The translations under genes were made by a program, and so were the position numbers. The notes below the pieces were generated by a model. It was not told the DNA's origin and ran no database searches. It was given only the letters and a program-made list of their open reading frames with translations. From Streptomyces sp. WMMB 322 (GTDB taxonomy: Bacteria; Actinomycetota; Actinomycetes; Streptomycetales; Streptomycetaceae), in contig NZ_FMHI01000017.1 of the NCBI RefSeq assembly GCF_900090145.1, positions 62,001-126,000 of the forward strand: DNA of 64,000 bases, given 5' to 3'. Shown here piece after piece: positions 9,254 through 17,630 of the stretch (position 1 is its first letter; every line of letters begins with the position of its first letter).

Positions 9254-9448
9254 TCACTCCGTAGCGCGCACGGCCTCCGCGATCTCCTCGTCCGCCAGGG
9301 CGATGGCCGCGTCGGCCCGCCGGTACCAGACCTCACGGCGGGCAGGGGCAAGAGTCGCCCAGGGGTGACGCTCGGCGGAGAAACCGAGCGTCGCGTACAG
9401 CGCCATCGCATACCGCTCCCGGCGGTCGGGACTGCCGTCGGAGGTCAC
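9254..9448 (-). CDS. Small hypothetical protein
   Basis: A 64-residue protein beginning at GTG 9448, chosen because GAGGAG sits seven bases upstream (a longer in-frame start at 9541 lacks an RBS). The sequence is basic in the first third, has a 'WYRRADAAIALADEE' helix near the end and no membrane segment. Small proteins of this general look occur in Streptomyces and phages, but I cannot assign a function. It is probably monocistronic. Confidence 0.55.
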   Translation of the reverse strand: MTSDGSPDRRERYAMALYATLGFSAERHPWATLAPARREVWYRRADAAIALADEEIAEAVRATE

Positions 9449-9677
9449 TTGGTTTCTCCTCGGTGCTGGTGGGTCGTACGAGGTCGGTCCCTCGGTCCCT
9501 CGTACGTCGGTCTCGGAACGCGGCGACTCCCGGCCCGCCACGTCCGCCGCCGCACATCAACTATGTATGTTGGCCGTACGGTTGACCGACTGAGGAACCG
9601 CTTTCAGTTCACCGACTGCCGGCACCGGCCCCATGGAGCGCCCCACAGGCACCTGCGGGCCGGGGAGAGAGAGCAGC

Positions 9678-10025
9678 ATGATCTTCATCACTGCGAAGTT
9701 CCGGGTACTGCCCGAGCACGCGGACCGCTGGCCCGACATCGCACGCGACTTCACCGAGGCGACCCGCGCGGAGCCGGGCTGCATGTGGTTCGACTGGTCC
9801 CGCAGCATCGACGACCCGACGGAGTACGTCCTGGTCGAGGCCTTCCGTGACGACGAAGCCGGCGCCGCACACGTCGGTTCCGAGCACTTCAGGGCCGCGC
9901 GGCGCGAACTGCCTCCGCATCTCGCCGCGACTCCCCTGATCATCAACGCGAACATCGACCAGGACGGCTGGTCGGAGCTCGGCGAGATGTCCGTCGACCA
10001 GGCAGGTTCCGGAAGCGGGAGCTGA
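9678..10025 (+). CDS. ABM-domain monooxygenase-like protein (putative quinol monooxygenase)
   Basis: The 115-residue protein fits the antibiotic-biosynthesis-monooxygenase (ABM) ferredoxin-like fold: 'MIFITAKFRVLPEHADRW' at the start, then 'ATRAEPGCMWFDWSRSIDDP' and 'YVLVEAFRDDEAGAAHVGSE'. Members are usually cofactor-free dimeric oxygenases acting on quinols or aromatic compounds. The ATG at 9678 follows GAGAGAGAG; the frame extends 15 codons further upstream without support. It converges on the cupin gene that closes the P450/Tm-1-like operon and may act on a related metabolite, but that is only positional. Confidence 0.8.
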   Translation: MIFITAKFRVLPEHADRWPDIARDFTEATRAEPGCMWFDWSRSIDDPTEYVLVEAFRDDEAGAAHVGSEHFRAARRELPPHLAATPLIINANIDQDGWSELGEMSVDQAGSGSGS

Positions 10026-10189
10026 GTTCGGCGGTCACGCCGGCCGGGGGCGCCGCGGTGACCCAGAGCACCGTCGTGCGCGTGGCGCCCGCTGCCGGGG
10101 TATCACCGGTCGCCCCGGCACGTCCGCCGCCGGACGGCGACCACCGCCCGGCCACGGGTGCCACGTGGCCGCCGCGGCGGCACTTGTGC

Positions 10190-10606
10190 TCACTCACGGG
10201 ACGCCACCGCCCACGTGGGCGCCTCCCCCGGTGCCAGCTCGACGAAGCCGGGCAGCCCGCGCAGGGCGTTCTCGGCGCCACCGGGCGTGTACGTCGCCAC
10301 CAGCCGCAACGGGCGCCAGCCGGTGTTGAACGTGGAGTGCAGCGTCCCCTTCGGGATCCACACGGCGTCGCCCGTACGCACCGTGAACTCGGGGTCGTCG
10401 CCGACCGTCTGCCTCCCCTCGCCCTCGATGACGTAGAGGATCTCGTCGGCGTCCGGGTGTTCGTGCCTGTCATGGCCCTTGTTGGGGTTGATGACGACCT
10501 CTCCCAGAGTCGATGACGCGCCCTGAACCGCATCCGGCGTCACGTGCCACTTGATCGAGCCCCAGTCGAAGACCATCGTCGGGATCGTGCTCGGCTCTCG
10601 GCGCAT
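10190..10606 (-). CDS. Cupin-domain protein
   Basis: A 138-residue single-cupin protein. The first cupin motif is 'HDRHEHPDADEILYVIEGEG' with metal-ligand candidates His, His and Glu, and the second is 'PKGTLHSTFNTG' with the third His. It probably binds a divalent metal and acts as a small isomerase, dioxygenase or binding protein. The ATG at 10606 has GAGGAG eight bases upstream. It is the last gene of the five-gene operon, 36 bases behind the TIM-barrel gene. Confidence 0.85.
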   Translation of the reverse strand: MRREPSTIPTMVFDWGSIKWHVTPDAVQGASSTLGEVVINPNKGHDRHEHPDADEILYVIEGEGRQTVGDDPEFTVRTGDAVWIPKGTLHSTFNTGWRPLRLVATYTPGGAENALRGLPGFVELAPGEAPTWAVASRE

Positions 10607-10642
10607 GGGGAACTCTCCTCTCGTAAGGGTTGGTTGCGCACG

Positions 10643-11473
10643 TCACCGGCCGGGGCCGGGAAGCTGCTTGAACGCACTCAGCCGGCCGGCGACGGCGCGT
10701 TCCGTGGGCAGCCGTTCCACCGATGAGGCGCCGAAGAAGCCCGAGATGCCCTGCGTCCGGTCCAGGACGTAGCGCACGTCGTCCGGCTCCGCGAGCGGCC
10801 CGCCATGGCACAGCACGTGGACGCGGGGTGCCACGGCGACGGCGGCGTCGCGCATCTCCTGGATGCGTTCGACGGCCTGGTCGAGGGTGATCGCCGTCCT
10901 GGCGCCGATGCTGCCCTTCGTCGTCAGGCCGAGGTGCGGAACGATGACGTCGGCGCCCGCCTGCGCCATGGCTGCGGCCTGCTCCGCGTCGAACACGTAG
11001 GGCGCGGTGAGGAGTTCGCGCTCGGCGGCGAGCCTGATCATCTCGATCTCGAGGTGGAAGCCCATGCCGGTCTCTTCCAGATTGGTCCGGAAGAGACCGT
11101 CGATGAGACCCACCGTCGGGAAGTTCTGCACGCCGGCGAACCCGATGGCGCGCAGCTGGTCGAGGAACCACGGCATCCGGCGGAACGGATCGGTGCCGCA
11201 GACGCCTGCGAGGACGGGTGTGGATTCCACGACGGGCAGCACCTCGCCCGCCATGTCCAGCACGATCGCGTTGGCGTCGCCGTACGGCATCAGCCCGGCC
11301 AGCGAGCCGCGTCCGGCCATCCGGAACCGCCCGGAGTTGTAGACGATGAGCAGGTCGGCGCCACCTGCCTCGGCCGCCTTGGCGGACAGCCCCGTGCCCG
11401 CACCGGCACCGATGATCAGCTGTCCTTCGTCGAGACGGCTGCGGAAGGCGGCGAGTGCCTGATCACGATCCAT
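10643..11473 (-). CDS. Tm-1-like TIM-barrel protein (phosphoenolpyruvate hydrolase-like family)
   Basis: This 276-residue protein matches the PEP-hydrolase-like/TIM-barrel signal transduction family: 'IIGAGAGTGLSAKAAEAGGA', 'YNSGRFRMAGRGSLAGLMPY', 'VLAGVCGTDPFRRM', 'GFAGVQNFPTVGLIDG' and a late 'VLCHGGPLAEPDDVRYVL' all fit. The family corresponds to the C-terminal domain of the plant protein Tm-1; its reaction is not established. The ATG at 11473 lies inside the end of the preceding UPF0261 gene (11-base overlap, RBS GAGGGAG), so the two are translationally coupled and probably form a complex. Confidence 0.85.
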   Translation of the reverse strand: MDRDQALAAFRSRLDEGQLIIGAGAGTGLSAKAAEAGGADLLIVYNSGRFRMAGRGSLAGLMPYGDANAIVLDMAGEVLPVVESTPVLAGVCGTDPFRRMPWFLDQLRAIGFAGVQNFPTVGLIDGLFRTNLEETGMGFHLEIEMIRLAAERELLTAPYVFDAEQAAAMAQAGADVIVPHLGLTTKGSIGARTAITLDQAVERIQEMRDAAVAVAPRVHVLCHGGPLAEPDDVRYVLDRTQGISGFFGASSVERLPTERAVAGRLSAFKQLPGPGR

Positions 11474-12701
11474 GGCGCTCCCTCTGGATGAGCCGGTGCA
11501 GGTGATCGGCGGCCGATTGCGCGAACTCCGCGTCGTTGACGTGCAGTTCGGTGTCGACGACCTCGACGGCGCTGCCGTCGAGGGCATCGAGCGCGGCGCC
11601 GACGCACGCGGCGTCCGCCTGCGCATCCCGGAACGGCCCGCCCGGGGCGTCGAGTGCGGAGAATCCGCCGCGCGGTACGAACAACGCGGCCGGTCCGGCC
11701 GACGCGGCGAGCTTCGCACCCAGCACACCGCCGATCCCGGCGGACTCGGCCGTGCTCGTCCGCATCAGCGTCACCGCCTCGTTGTGGACCAGCAGCGTGC
11801 GGTTCTCGAACTGTTCCGGGACGGTGCTCCGCGGACCGAAGTTCACCATGTCGAGCGCACCGAGACTGACCACCTGCGGCACGCCGGCCGTGGCTGCCGC
11901 GGTGAGCCGGTCCGGGCCGGCGGACAGCACGCCGCCGACGGCCTCGTCGGCGATCTCGGTGGTGGTCAGGTCGAGCACTCCCGCGAGGTGGCCGTCGGCC
12001 GCGAGGGCCTCCATCGTGCGGCCACCCGAGCCGGTCGCGTGGAACACCAGGACCTCGTAGCCCAGTTCTTCGAGCCGTCGCCGCGCCGTGTCCACGGCGG
12101 GTGTGGTGACGCCGAACATCGTCGCCGCGACGAGCGGCTTGTCCTGCGGCGCGGTCCCCGCACTTCGCCGGGCGTCGTATGCGGATGCCATCCCGGCGAT
12201 CGCTGCCGCCGCGTTGGCGAGGACCTGCCGGGAGACCGAGTTGACGCCGGCGATGTCGACGACGCTGTACATCAGCGTGACGTCGGACGTCCCGACGTAG
12301 GCGGAGACGTCTCCGGCGGCCATCGTCGAGACGAGCAGCTTCGGCAGACCCACGGGCAACGCCTGCATGACGGTCGCGGCGACCGAGGAGCCGCCGCTGC
12401 CTCCGAGGGCGAGCACACCGCTCAGCCGGCCGCGAGCATGCAGCTCCTCCGCAACGGCCCTGGCGCCGTCGGCCATCGCCGCCAGCGCGTGCCCCCGGTC
12501 GCGCCCGGCCCTCAGCGTCTCGAGGTCCGTCCCCGCCGCCTCGGCGACCGCGGCTGCCGTCACGTCTGCCGCGGGGCCCGGGGGCCCCAGCACCCCCGTG
12601 TCGACGAGGACCACTTCGAGCCCCCGCTCGACGACGAGGTCGCGGACGAATGCGTACTCCCGGTCCTTGGTGTCCAGGGACCCGAACAACATCACTGCCA
12701 C
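11463..12701 (-). CDS. Tm-1-like ATP-binding domain protein (UPF0261)
   Basis: A 412-residue UPF0261 protein: the start 'VAVMLFGSLDTKDREYAFVRD' and the glycine-rich 'LSGVLALGGSGGSSVAATVMQ', 'LLVSTMAAGDVSAYVGTSDV' and 'FHATGSGGRTMEALAADG' segments are family hallmarks. The family is the N-terminal, nucleotide-binding half of plant Tm-1, which binds a tobamovirus replicase; the bacterial role is unknown. GTG 12701 is chosen because AGGAGG lies nine bases upstream and the protein then begins at the family start. It overlaps the TIM-barrel gene and follows the P450 gene by 44 bases. Confidence 0.9.
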   Translation of the reverse strand: MAVMLFGSLDTKDREYAFVRDLVVERGLEVVLVDTGVLGPPGPAADVTAAAVAEAAGTDLETLRAGRDRGHALAAMADGARAVAEELHARGRLSGVLALGGSGGSSVAATVMQALPVGLPKLLVSTMAAGDVSAYVGTSDVTLMYSVVDIAGVNSVSRQVLANAAAAIAGMASAYDARRSAGTAPQDKPLVAATMFGVTTPAVDTARRRLEELGYEVLVFHATGSGGRTMEALAADGHLAGVLDLTTTEIADEAVGGVLSAGPDRLTAAATAGVPQVVSLGALDMVNFGPRSTVPEQFENRTLLVHNEAVTLMRTSTAESAGIGGVLGAKLAASAGPAALFVPRGGFSALDAPGGPFRDAQADAACVGAALDALDGSAVEVVDTELHVNDAEFAQSAADHLHRLIQRERHGS

Positions 12702-12745
12702 GCTGCTGCTCCTCCTCACTTGCCGCCGTGCTCGCGCTCCCCCGG

Positions 12746-14089
12746 TCAGCGGTGGTCCGGTGCCTGAGCCGGGATCGGGGTCGGGGTGGGGGGCCGACGC
12801 ACCGGCAGGTGCGTGATGCCGTTGATGAAGTTGGAACGCAGACGGACCGGCGGCCCGTCGAGTTCCAGGTCCGGCACGCGGGCGAGCAGCTGCGTGAAGA
12901 AGATCCGCATCTGCATGCGGCCGAAGTGCGCGCCGAGGCACATGTGAGGCCCCTGACCGAAGGCCAGGTGATCGTTGGGCGTGCGCGTGATGTCGAACCG
13001 GTACGGGTCGGGAAAGGCACGCTCGTCGAAGTGCGCGGAGGCGTGGTAGACGACGACCTTGTCCCCTCGCGCGATCCGCTGCCCGGCAAGTTCGGTGTCC
13101 CGGGCGGCTGTGCGGCGGAAGCTGAGCACCGGCGGGTGCCAGCGCAGCATCTCCTCGACGGCCGACGGCACGAGACCGGGGTCGGCGCGCAGCCGCCGGT
13201 AGGCGTCGGGATGTTCCAGGAGGGCCAGGACGCCGCCGGGCAGGGCGCTGCGCACGGTGTCGTTGCCGGCGATCACCACGAGGAAGAAGAACATCGCCAG
13301 TTCTTCCCCGGTGAGCGGACGGCCGTCCTCCACGGTGGCGGTGGCCAGCGCGGTCATCAGGTCGTCCGCGGGGTGGCTGCGCTTGTGCCGGGCGAGTTCG
13401 TGCGCGTAGTCGAACATGTCGCGCAGCATCGCGGGCGAGCGGGGGTTGACGGGTCGTCCGTCGGCGTCGCGTACGACGTCGGCGTGTTCGGGGTCCTGGT
13501 AGCCGATGACCCGGTTGGTCCACTTCAGCAGCAGGCCGCGGTCGCAGGCGGGGACGCCGAGCAGCTCGGCGAGGTTGGCGAGCGGGAAGTCGTCGGTGAC
13601 CTCGGCGGGCAGGTCGAAGCTCCCGCGCTCGGCGACCGCGTCCAGCAGTGCGGTGGCGCGTGCCGTGATCTGCCCCGTGAACTGCTCCAGCCGTCGCCGG
13701 GTGAAGAGGGCGGCGGCCAGGCGCCGGATCCGGCTGTGCTCGGGCGGGTCCATGTTGAGGATCATCCGCCGGATGAAGTCGAGGTCGTCGGGGGCGGGGT
13801 CGCGGATCTGGGTGGCACCGAGCCAGGACGAGTACACGGCGGGGTCGCGCAGCACGGCACGGACGTCCCGGTAGCGGGTGACGGCCCAGTAACCGGGGCC
13901 TGCCGGCCAGTCGTCGACCTCGTGCTCGTCCTGCCGGCAGACGGGCGCCTCGTCGCGGAGGCGGCGGAAACTCTCGTGCGGGATGCCGCGTGCGAACACG
14001 CCCGGGTCGAACACGTCGGGTCTTCCGTCGGGTCCCACGTCGGGTCTCGCATCGGATCCCGCATCGGGTCTCGCCTCGGGTGCGGTCAT
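12746..14089 (-). CDS. Cytochrome P450 monooxygenase
   Basis: A 447-residue soluble class I P450. It shows the I-helix oxygen-binding motif 'AGNDT' (about residues 274-278), the K-helix ExxR ('EEMLR'), and the heme loop 'FGQGPHMCLG' with thiolate ligand Cys384. Overall it resembles actinobacterial P450s acting on steroids, terpenes or long-chain substrates, which is a loose similarity. The N-terminus carries an extra Pro/Asp/Gly repeat ('RPDAGSDARPDVGPDGRPDV') encoded by a direct-repeat stretch. No ferredoxin gene is adjacent. The start shares a base with the upstream hydrolase stop (TGATG), so it is in the same operon. Confidence 0.93.
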   Translation of the reverse strand: MTAPEARPDAGSDARPDVGPDGRPDVFDPGVFARGIPHESFRRLRDEAPVCRQDEHEVDDWPAGPGYWAVTRYRDVRAVLRDPAVYSSWLGATQIRDPAPDDLDFIRRMILNMDPPEHSRIRRLAAALFTRRRLEQFTGQITARATALLDAVAERGSFDLPAEVTDDFPLANLAELLGVPACDRGLLLKWTNRVIGYQDPEHADVVRDADGRPVNPRSPAMLRDMFDYAHELARHKRSHPADDLMTALATATVEDGRPLTGEELAMFFFLVVIAGNDTVRSALPGGVLALLEHPDAYRRLRADPGLVPSAVEEMLRWHPPVLSFRRTAARDTELAGQRIARGDKVVVYHASAHFDERAFPDPYRFDITRTPNDHLAFGQGPHMCLGAHFGRMQMRIFFTQLLARVPDLELDGPPVRLRSNFINGITHLPVRRPPTPTPIPAQAPDHR

Positions 14090-14841
14090 CAGTGCCTCGC
14101 GAGGAAGCGTTCGACGCAGGTGGCGAGGGCCACCGGAGACTCGTCCATCGCGTAGTGCCCGGCGTCCGGGAAGACTTCGAGCTCGAGGTTCGGATACCAG
14201 GCTCCGAAGGTGGCCTGCACGGTCTCGGCGCCCAGCGCGGGATCGTGCCGCCCGACGATCACCTTGATCGGCACATCGCTGCCCTCGACCTCGGTGTGGA
14301 AATCGGTACGCGCCCACGCGGCCAGGTAGGCGGCGAACGCGTCACGGTCCGAGTTCTCCAGCGAACGCCGCACCACGGCGTTCAGCCAGGTGCCGGTGAG
14401 CCGGTTCCCGGTGGTGAAGTCGATGATCGCGCGGCGGTTGCCGGGGCTGTCCGCGGCGCCGTCGAACAACTGCCAGCCCTGCTCGTCGAACGGCACACCG
14501 CTCGCTGGCACCGGAGACACCCCGACGAGAGCCCTCACCCGGTCCGGCGCATCGGCGTAGACCCGCTGCATGACCGATCCGCCCATCGAGTGCCCGAGCA
14601 GCGAGAACCGGTCGGCGCCGAGGTCGTCGGCCGCGGCCAGCACGTCGCCCGCCGCCTCGGCGATGGAGTACCGGCCCGTCTCGCCGCGGCGGTCGCCGTA
14701 ACCGCGGCAGTCCAGGAACACATAGCTGAACGCGTCCCGGTCCAGGTGCGGCAGCAGGGCCTGCCACGACCGCGACGAGCCGAACCAGCCGTGCAGAACG
14801 AGCACGGTGTGCCCTCCGGTGCCGACACGCTTGATGCTCAT
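14089..14841 (-). CDS. Alpha/beta hydrolase
   Basis: A 250-residue alpha/beta hydrolase with a visible triad: nucleophile Ser85 in 'LLGHSMGGSV', acid Asp200 in 'IVGRHDPAL' and His229 in 'DAGHYAMDE'. The oxyanion loop is 'VLHGWFGSSRSW'. Likely an esterase, lactonase or C-C hydrolase; the substrate cannot be read. GGAGG precedes the ATG at 14841 by seven bases. It is the first gene of the operon leading into the P450, UPF0261, TIM-barrel and cupin genes. Confidence 0.9.
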   Translation of the reverse strand: MSIKRVGTGGHTVLVLHGWFGSSRSWQALLPHLDRDAFSYVFLDCRGYGDRRGETGRYSIAEAAGDVLAAADDLGADRFSLLGHSMGGSVMQRVYADAPDRVRALVGVSPVPASGVPFDEQGWQLFDGAADSPGNRRAIIDFTTGNRLTGTWLNAVVRRSLENSDRDAFAAYLAAWARTDFHTEVEGSDVPIKVIVGRHDPALGAETVQATFGAWYPNLELEVFPDAGHYAMDESPVALATCVERFLARH

Positions 14842-15306
14842 CTTCCGCCCTCCGCCACCGAGTTGGGACTCCGGCGATGCTAGGGCGAAGGCCGGGGTCA
14901 GGGAACACGGCACTTCGCCGCCACGACGAACCGGGCGTCGTCCCGGCACGGCGCGCCGACGCCCGTAACGCCCTGCTTGCCGGGGCTCGCCGGGTGGACG
15001 GCGGCATGTGCCGGACCCGGCAAGTACCCATCGGGCGGGCGCTCCACGGGCACCGGAACGGGGCAACTCCTCTGTCCTCCATGTACGGCCCCGGGCCCCC
15101 GACCAGGGGTGTCGGCGGCAGGCCGAGGACCGAAGACGGGCATGAGCACAAGTCCGCCCCGAGGCACGGGCGTTGTCACACCCCGCGGCTAGCCTGCCCG
15201 GGCAGGGTGCCGGCCGGAGACGCGGAACCCCGGCGCGGCTGATGAACCGGTCAATGAACCGGCCGACCCCTCGCCCCTTTCCAGGACTCGACGAGTGGAG
15301 GATCCG
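14842..15306. other. Divergent intergenic region with a possible promoter for the P450 operon
   Basis: No gene is visible in this 465-base gap. On the minus strand TTCCCT (14900-14905) is followed after 17 bases by TAGCAT (14877-14882), a weak sigma-70-type promoter 36 bases before the hydrolase start. The remainder is featureless GC-rich sequence. Confidence 0.3.
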
Positions 15307-15753
15307 ATGGCAGGACAGTTCGATGTGATCACGGAGATCGACCGGCCGGTCGAGGAGGTCTTCGCCTTCCTCGCGGACGGTGAGAACGATCCGAAGTTCT
15401 CCCCCCGGGTCCTGGAGATCGCGAAGACAACTGACGGTCCGGCGGGCGTCGGCACCGTCTACCGGAGCACCGTCAAGGACGCCGGGATCAAGACCCGCAG
15501 AGAGTTCCGGATCACCGAATTCGACCCGCCCCGCAGCATCCGCTGGACGGAGACGTCGAAGAACCTGGTCACGGGCGAGGGCGGTTACGACCTGGAGCCG
15601 GTCGACGACCGCAGGACGCGTGTGCGGTTGTTCAACACCCTGACGGGACACGGGCCCGGCAAGCTGATCGTCGGCGCCGCGCTGAAGGCGGCCCGCAAGG
15701 AGGCGGACGACTTCGGCAGGCGCATCAAGGCCGCGGTGGAGTCCGCCCGTTGA
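15307..15753 (+). CDS. SRPBCC (START-like) family protein
   Basis: The 148-residue protein has the SRPBCC layout: 'FDVITEIDRPVEEVFAFLAD' at the start, a central 'REFRITEFDPPRSIRWTETS' strand pair and a C-terminal long helix ('AARKEADDFGRRIKAAVES'). Such proteins bind hydrophobic ligands or act as cyclases/co-chaperones; nothing here fixes the ligand. GGAGG precedes the ATG at 15307. It is divergent from the P450 operon, so shared regulation is possible. Confidence 0.85.
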   Translation: MAGQFDVITEIDRPVEEVFAFLADGENDPKFSPRVLEIAKTTDGPAGVGTVYRSTVKDAGIKTRREFRITEFDPPRSIRWTETSKNLVTGEGGYDLEPVDDRRTRVRLFNTLTGHGPGKLIVGAALKAARKEADDFGRRIKAAVESAR

Positions 15754-16227
15754 GGACCGGCATACCCGCGTCACCAGCCCGGTTGTTCGCGCGTGGCCGG
15801 GAACCGGACGCCCGACAGCCGCGTCCAGGAGCTCATCCACCGACCCACCCGCATCGACCTGGCAGCCGGCCGCCACCGAGCCCCCTGCAAGCCGCATCCC
15901 CGGCGCGCACCCGCCGGGCAGTGCGGGAGCGCGCGCTCGGTGGTCCCGCCAACGTGGTGAGGCCCGGGAGCCGATGGCCGTTGGCCGACGGCCTGCCCGC
16001 CTCCCCCGGCCACGGCGACGCGTCGACCGCGGCCGACGAGGCCCACGCGGCGACGCGGCGACGCGGCGACGATCCGCCGCGTGTTGCCGAAGCGGCAAAG
16101 GGATTCGCGTACATCCCGATGGTCCCCGGATGATGCCGGTGCCGCCCTTGGTGGCAGAGACGTCAGCCGAGTCCGGACTGCTGGTGCGTACCGGGCTCTT
16201 CCGCACCGCGACCAGGAGTGACGATCC
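15754..16227. other. Intergenic region, nothing recognised
   Basis: This 474-base gap has no convincing coding frame on either strand. A short tandem repeat of GCGGCGAC (three to four units) lies at about 16048-16074. Confidence 0.4.
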
Positions 16228-17208
16228 ATGCCCCGGACACCCGCCTCTGACCGCGCCCACCGCCTGGTGTCCTCGCCGGCCGGCCGAACACACCTGGTGG
16301 AGCAGGGCAGTGGGCCGCTCGTCCTGCTCCTGCACGGGTTTCCCGAGTCCTGGTATGCCTGGCGCCACCAGCTGCCCGTACTGGCCGCCGCCGGCTACCG
16401 GGCGGCGGCCATCGACGTCCGCGGCTACGGACGCTCCTCCAAGCCCGAGGCTGTGGACGCCTACCGGACGCTCGACCTCATCGAGGACAACGTCGCTGTG
16501 GTGGAGGCCCTGGGCGAGCAGTCCGCGGTCGTCGTCGGCCACGACTGGGGAGCGACCATCGCCGCGAACTCCGCCCTCGTCCGGCCCGAAGTATTCCGTG
16601 CGGTCGGGCTGCTGAGCGTGCCCTACACGCCACCCGGCGGCCCCAGGCCCAGCGACGTCTTCGCGCAGATGGGCGGCACGGATGAGTTCTACGTCTCCTA
16701 CTTCCAGCAACCGGGCCGTGCCGAAGCGGAGATCGAACCCGACGTGCGCGGATGGCTCGCGGGCTTCTACGCGGCCCTGTCCGCCGACACCATGCCCGCC
16801 CCCGACGCCCAGGACCCGCACTTCGTCAGCCGGGGCGGCACGCTGCGCGACCGCTTCCCTGCCGGTCGGCTTCCGGCCTGGCTCAGCGAACACGAACTTG
16901 ACTTCTACGCCGGGGAGTTCGAGCGCACCGGCCTGACCGGAGCCCTCAACCGCTACCGGAACATGGACCGGGACTGGGAGGACCTCGCACGGTTCGCCGG
17001 CGCCCCCATCACCCAGCCCTCGCTGTTCGTGAGCGGCGGCCTGGACGCCTCCACCACCTGGCTGGCCGACGCCATCGCGGCCCACCCCACCACCTTGCCC
17101 GGCCTCCGTGCCTCGCACATCCTCGACGGCTGCGGCCACTTCATCCAGCAGGAACGCCCCCAGGAGACCAACCGAATCCTCACCGACTGGCTCTCGTCCG
17201 CCCTCTGA
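16228..17208 (+). CDS. Epoxide-hydrolase-like alpha/beta hydrolase
   Basis: A 326-residue protein of the soluble epoxide hydrolase/haloalkane dehalogenase group. The oxyanion motif is 'LLHGFPESWYAWRHQ', the nucleophile is Asp106 in 'VVGHDWGA', and the catalytic His is His304 in 'GCGHFIQQERPQE'. A cap domain with tyrosines follows the nucleophile. An Asp nucleophile instead of Ser supports epoxide opening over esterase activity. The ATG at 16228 follows CAGGAG. Together with the P450 and ABM monooxygenase nearby it could handle oxidised lipids or aromatics (inference). Confidence 0.87.
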   Translation: MPRTPASDRAHRLVSSPAGRTHLVEQGSGPLVLLLHGFPESWYAWRHQLPVLAAAGYRAAAIDVRGYGRSSKPEAVDAYRTLDLIEDNVAVVEALGEQSAVVVGHDWGATIAANSALVRPEVFRAVGLLSVPYTPPGGPRPSDVFAQMGGTDEFYVSYFQQPGRAEAEIEPDVRGWLAGFYAALSADTMPAPDAQDPHFVSRGGTLRDRFPAGRLPAWLSEHELDFYAGEFERTGLTGALNRYRNMDRDWEDLARFAGAPITQPSLFVSGGLDASTTWLADAIAAHPTTLPGLRASHILDGCGHFIQQERPQETNRILTDWLSSAL

Positions 17209-17405
17209 CGCGCACCGCCTCCGACCGGAACGGTGAACATGAAAGGTCCACACACAGCCAAAACGCGGTTCGGACCGTGCGCCCGCACCGCCTGGCATCC
17301 CTCGTCGACCGGGTCAAGAAGTCCCGGCAACGCCGGCAAAGTTGCTGTGGGCCCGCCTCCGCCACCGCCCCGGCGCCGCGCGCGGGGTGACCGCGCCCGT
17401 GGTGG

Positions 17406-17630
17406 TCAGTCCGCGCCGCCCTGCATCGGGGCCCAGAACTCCTCGAACGACATCGAGCCGTCGCCGTCCGTGTCGAGTACGTCGATGAATTGCTGCGCCT
17501 GCTCGTCGGTGAGGTGCTCACCACGCAGCTCGGCGACGACCTGCTGGTACTCCTTGGCAGTTATCTTCCCGTCGCCGTCGAGGTCGTATGAATCGAAGAC
17601 CTTGCGCGCGGCCGCTTTCATGTCCACCAC
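17406..17630 (-). CDS. Small EF-hand calcium-binding protein
   Basis: About 74 residues with two canonical EF-hand loops, 'DLDGDGKITAKEY' and 'DTDGDGSMSFEEF', each having Asp at positions 1, 3 and 5 and Glu at 12. This is the size and architecture of the small Streptomyces Cab proteins (CabC/CabD type), some of which bind calcium and affect aerial growth. I place the start at GTG 17630 (GAGGAAGG about ten bases upstream); GTG 17627 and ATG 17621 are alternatives. The long open frame upstream of it is not coding-like. Confidence 0.8.
   Translation of the reverse strand: MVDMKAAARKVFDSYDLDGDGKITAKEYQQVVAELRGEHLTDEQAQQFIDVLDTDGDGSMSFEEFWAPMQGGAD

Noticed and set aside
10168..10181. Palindrome GCCGCCGCGGCGGC as an operator
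   Set aside because: Such GC-only palindromes arise often in this composition and it lies between two gene ends rather than at a promoter; at most a terminator element.
10643..12701. Treating the Tm-1-like pair as an antiviral or phage-defence system
   Set aside because: The plant protein's antiviral effect comes from binding a tobamovirus replicase and has no known bacterial counterpart. Neighbours are metabolic, with no nuclease, sensor or effector genes.
14089..17298. A minus-strand open frame of over 1000 codons running through the SRPBCC and epoxide-hydrolase genes
   Set aside because: Only its last 250 codons (alpha/beta hydrolase) look like protein; the rest is the antisense shadow of plus-strand genes and GC-rich gaps. 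RBS and family start place the real gene at 14841.
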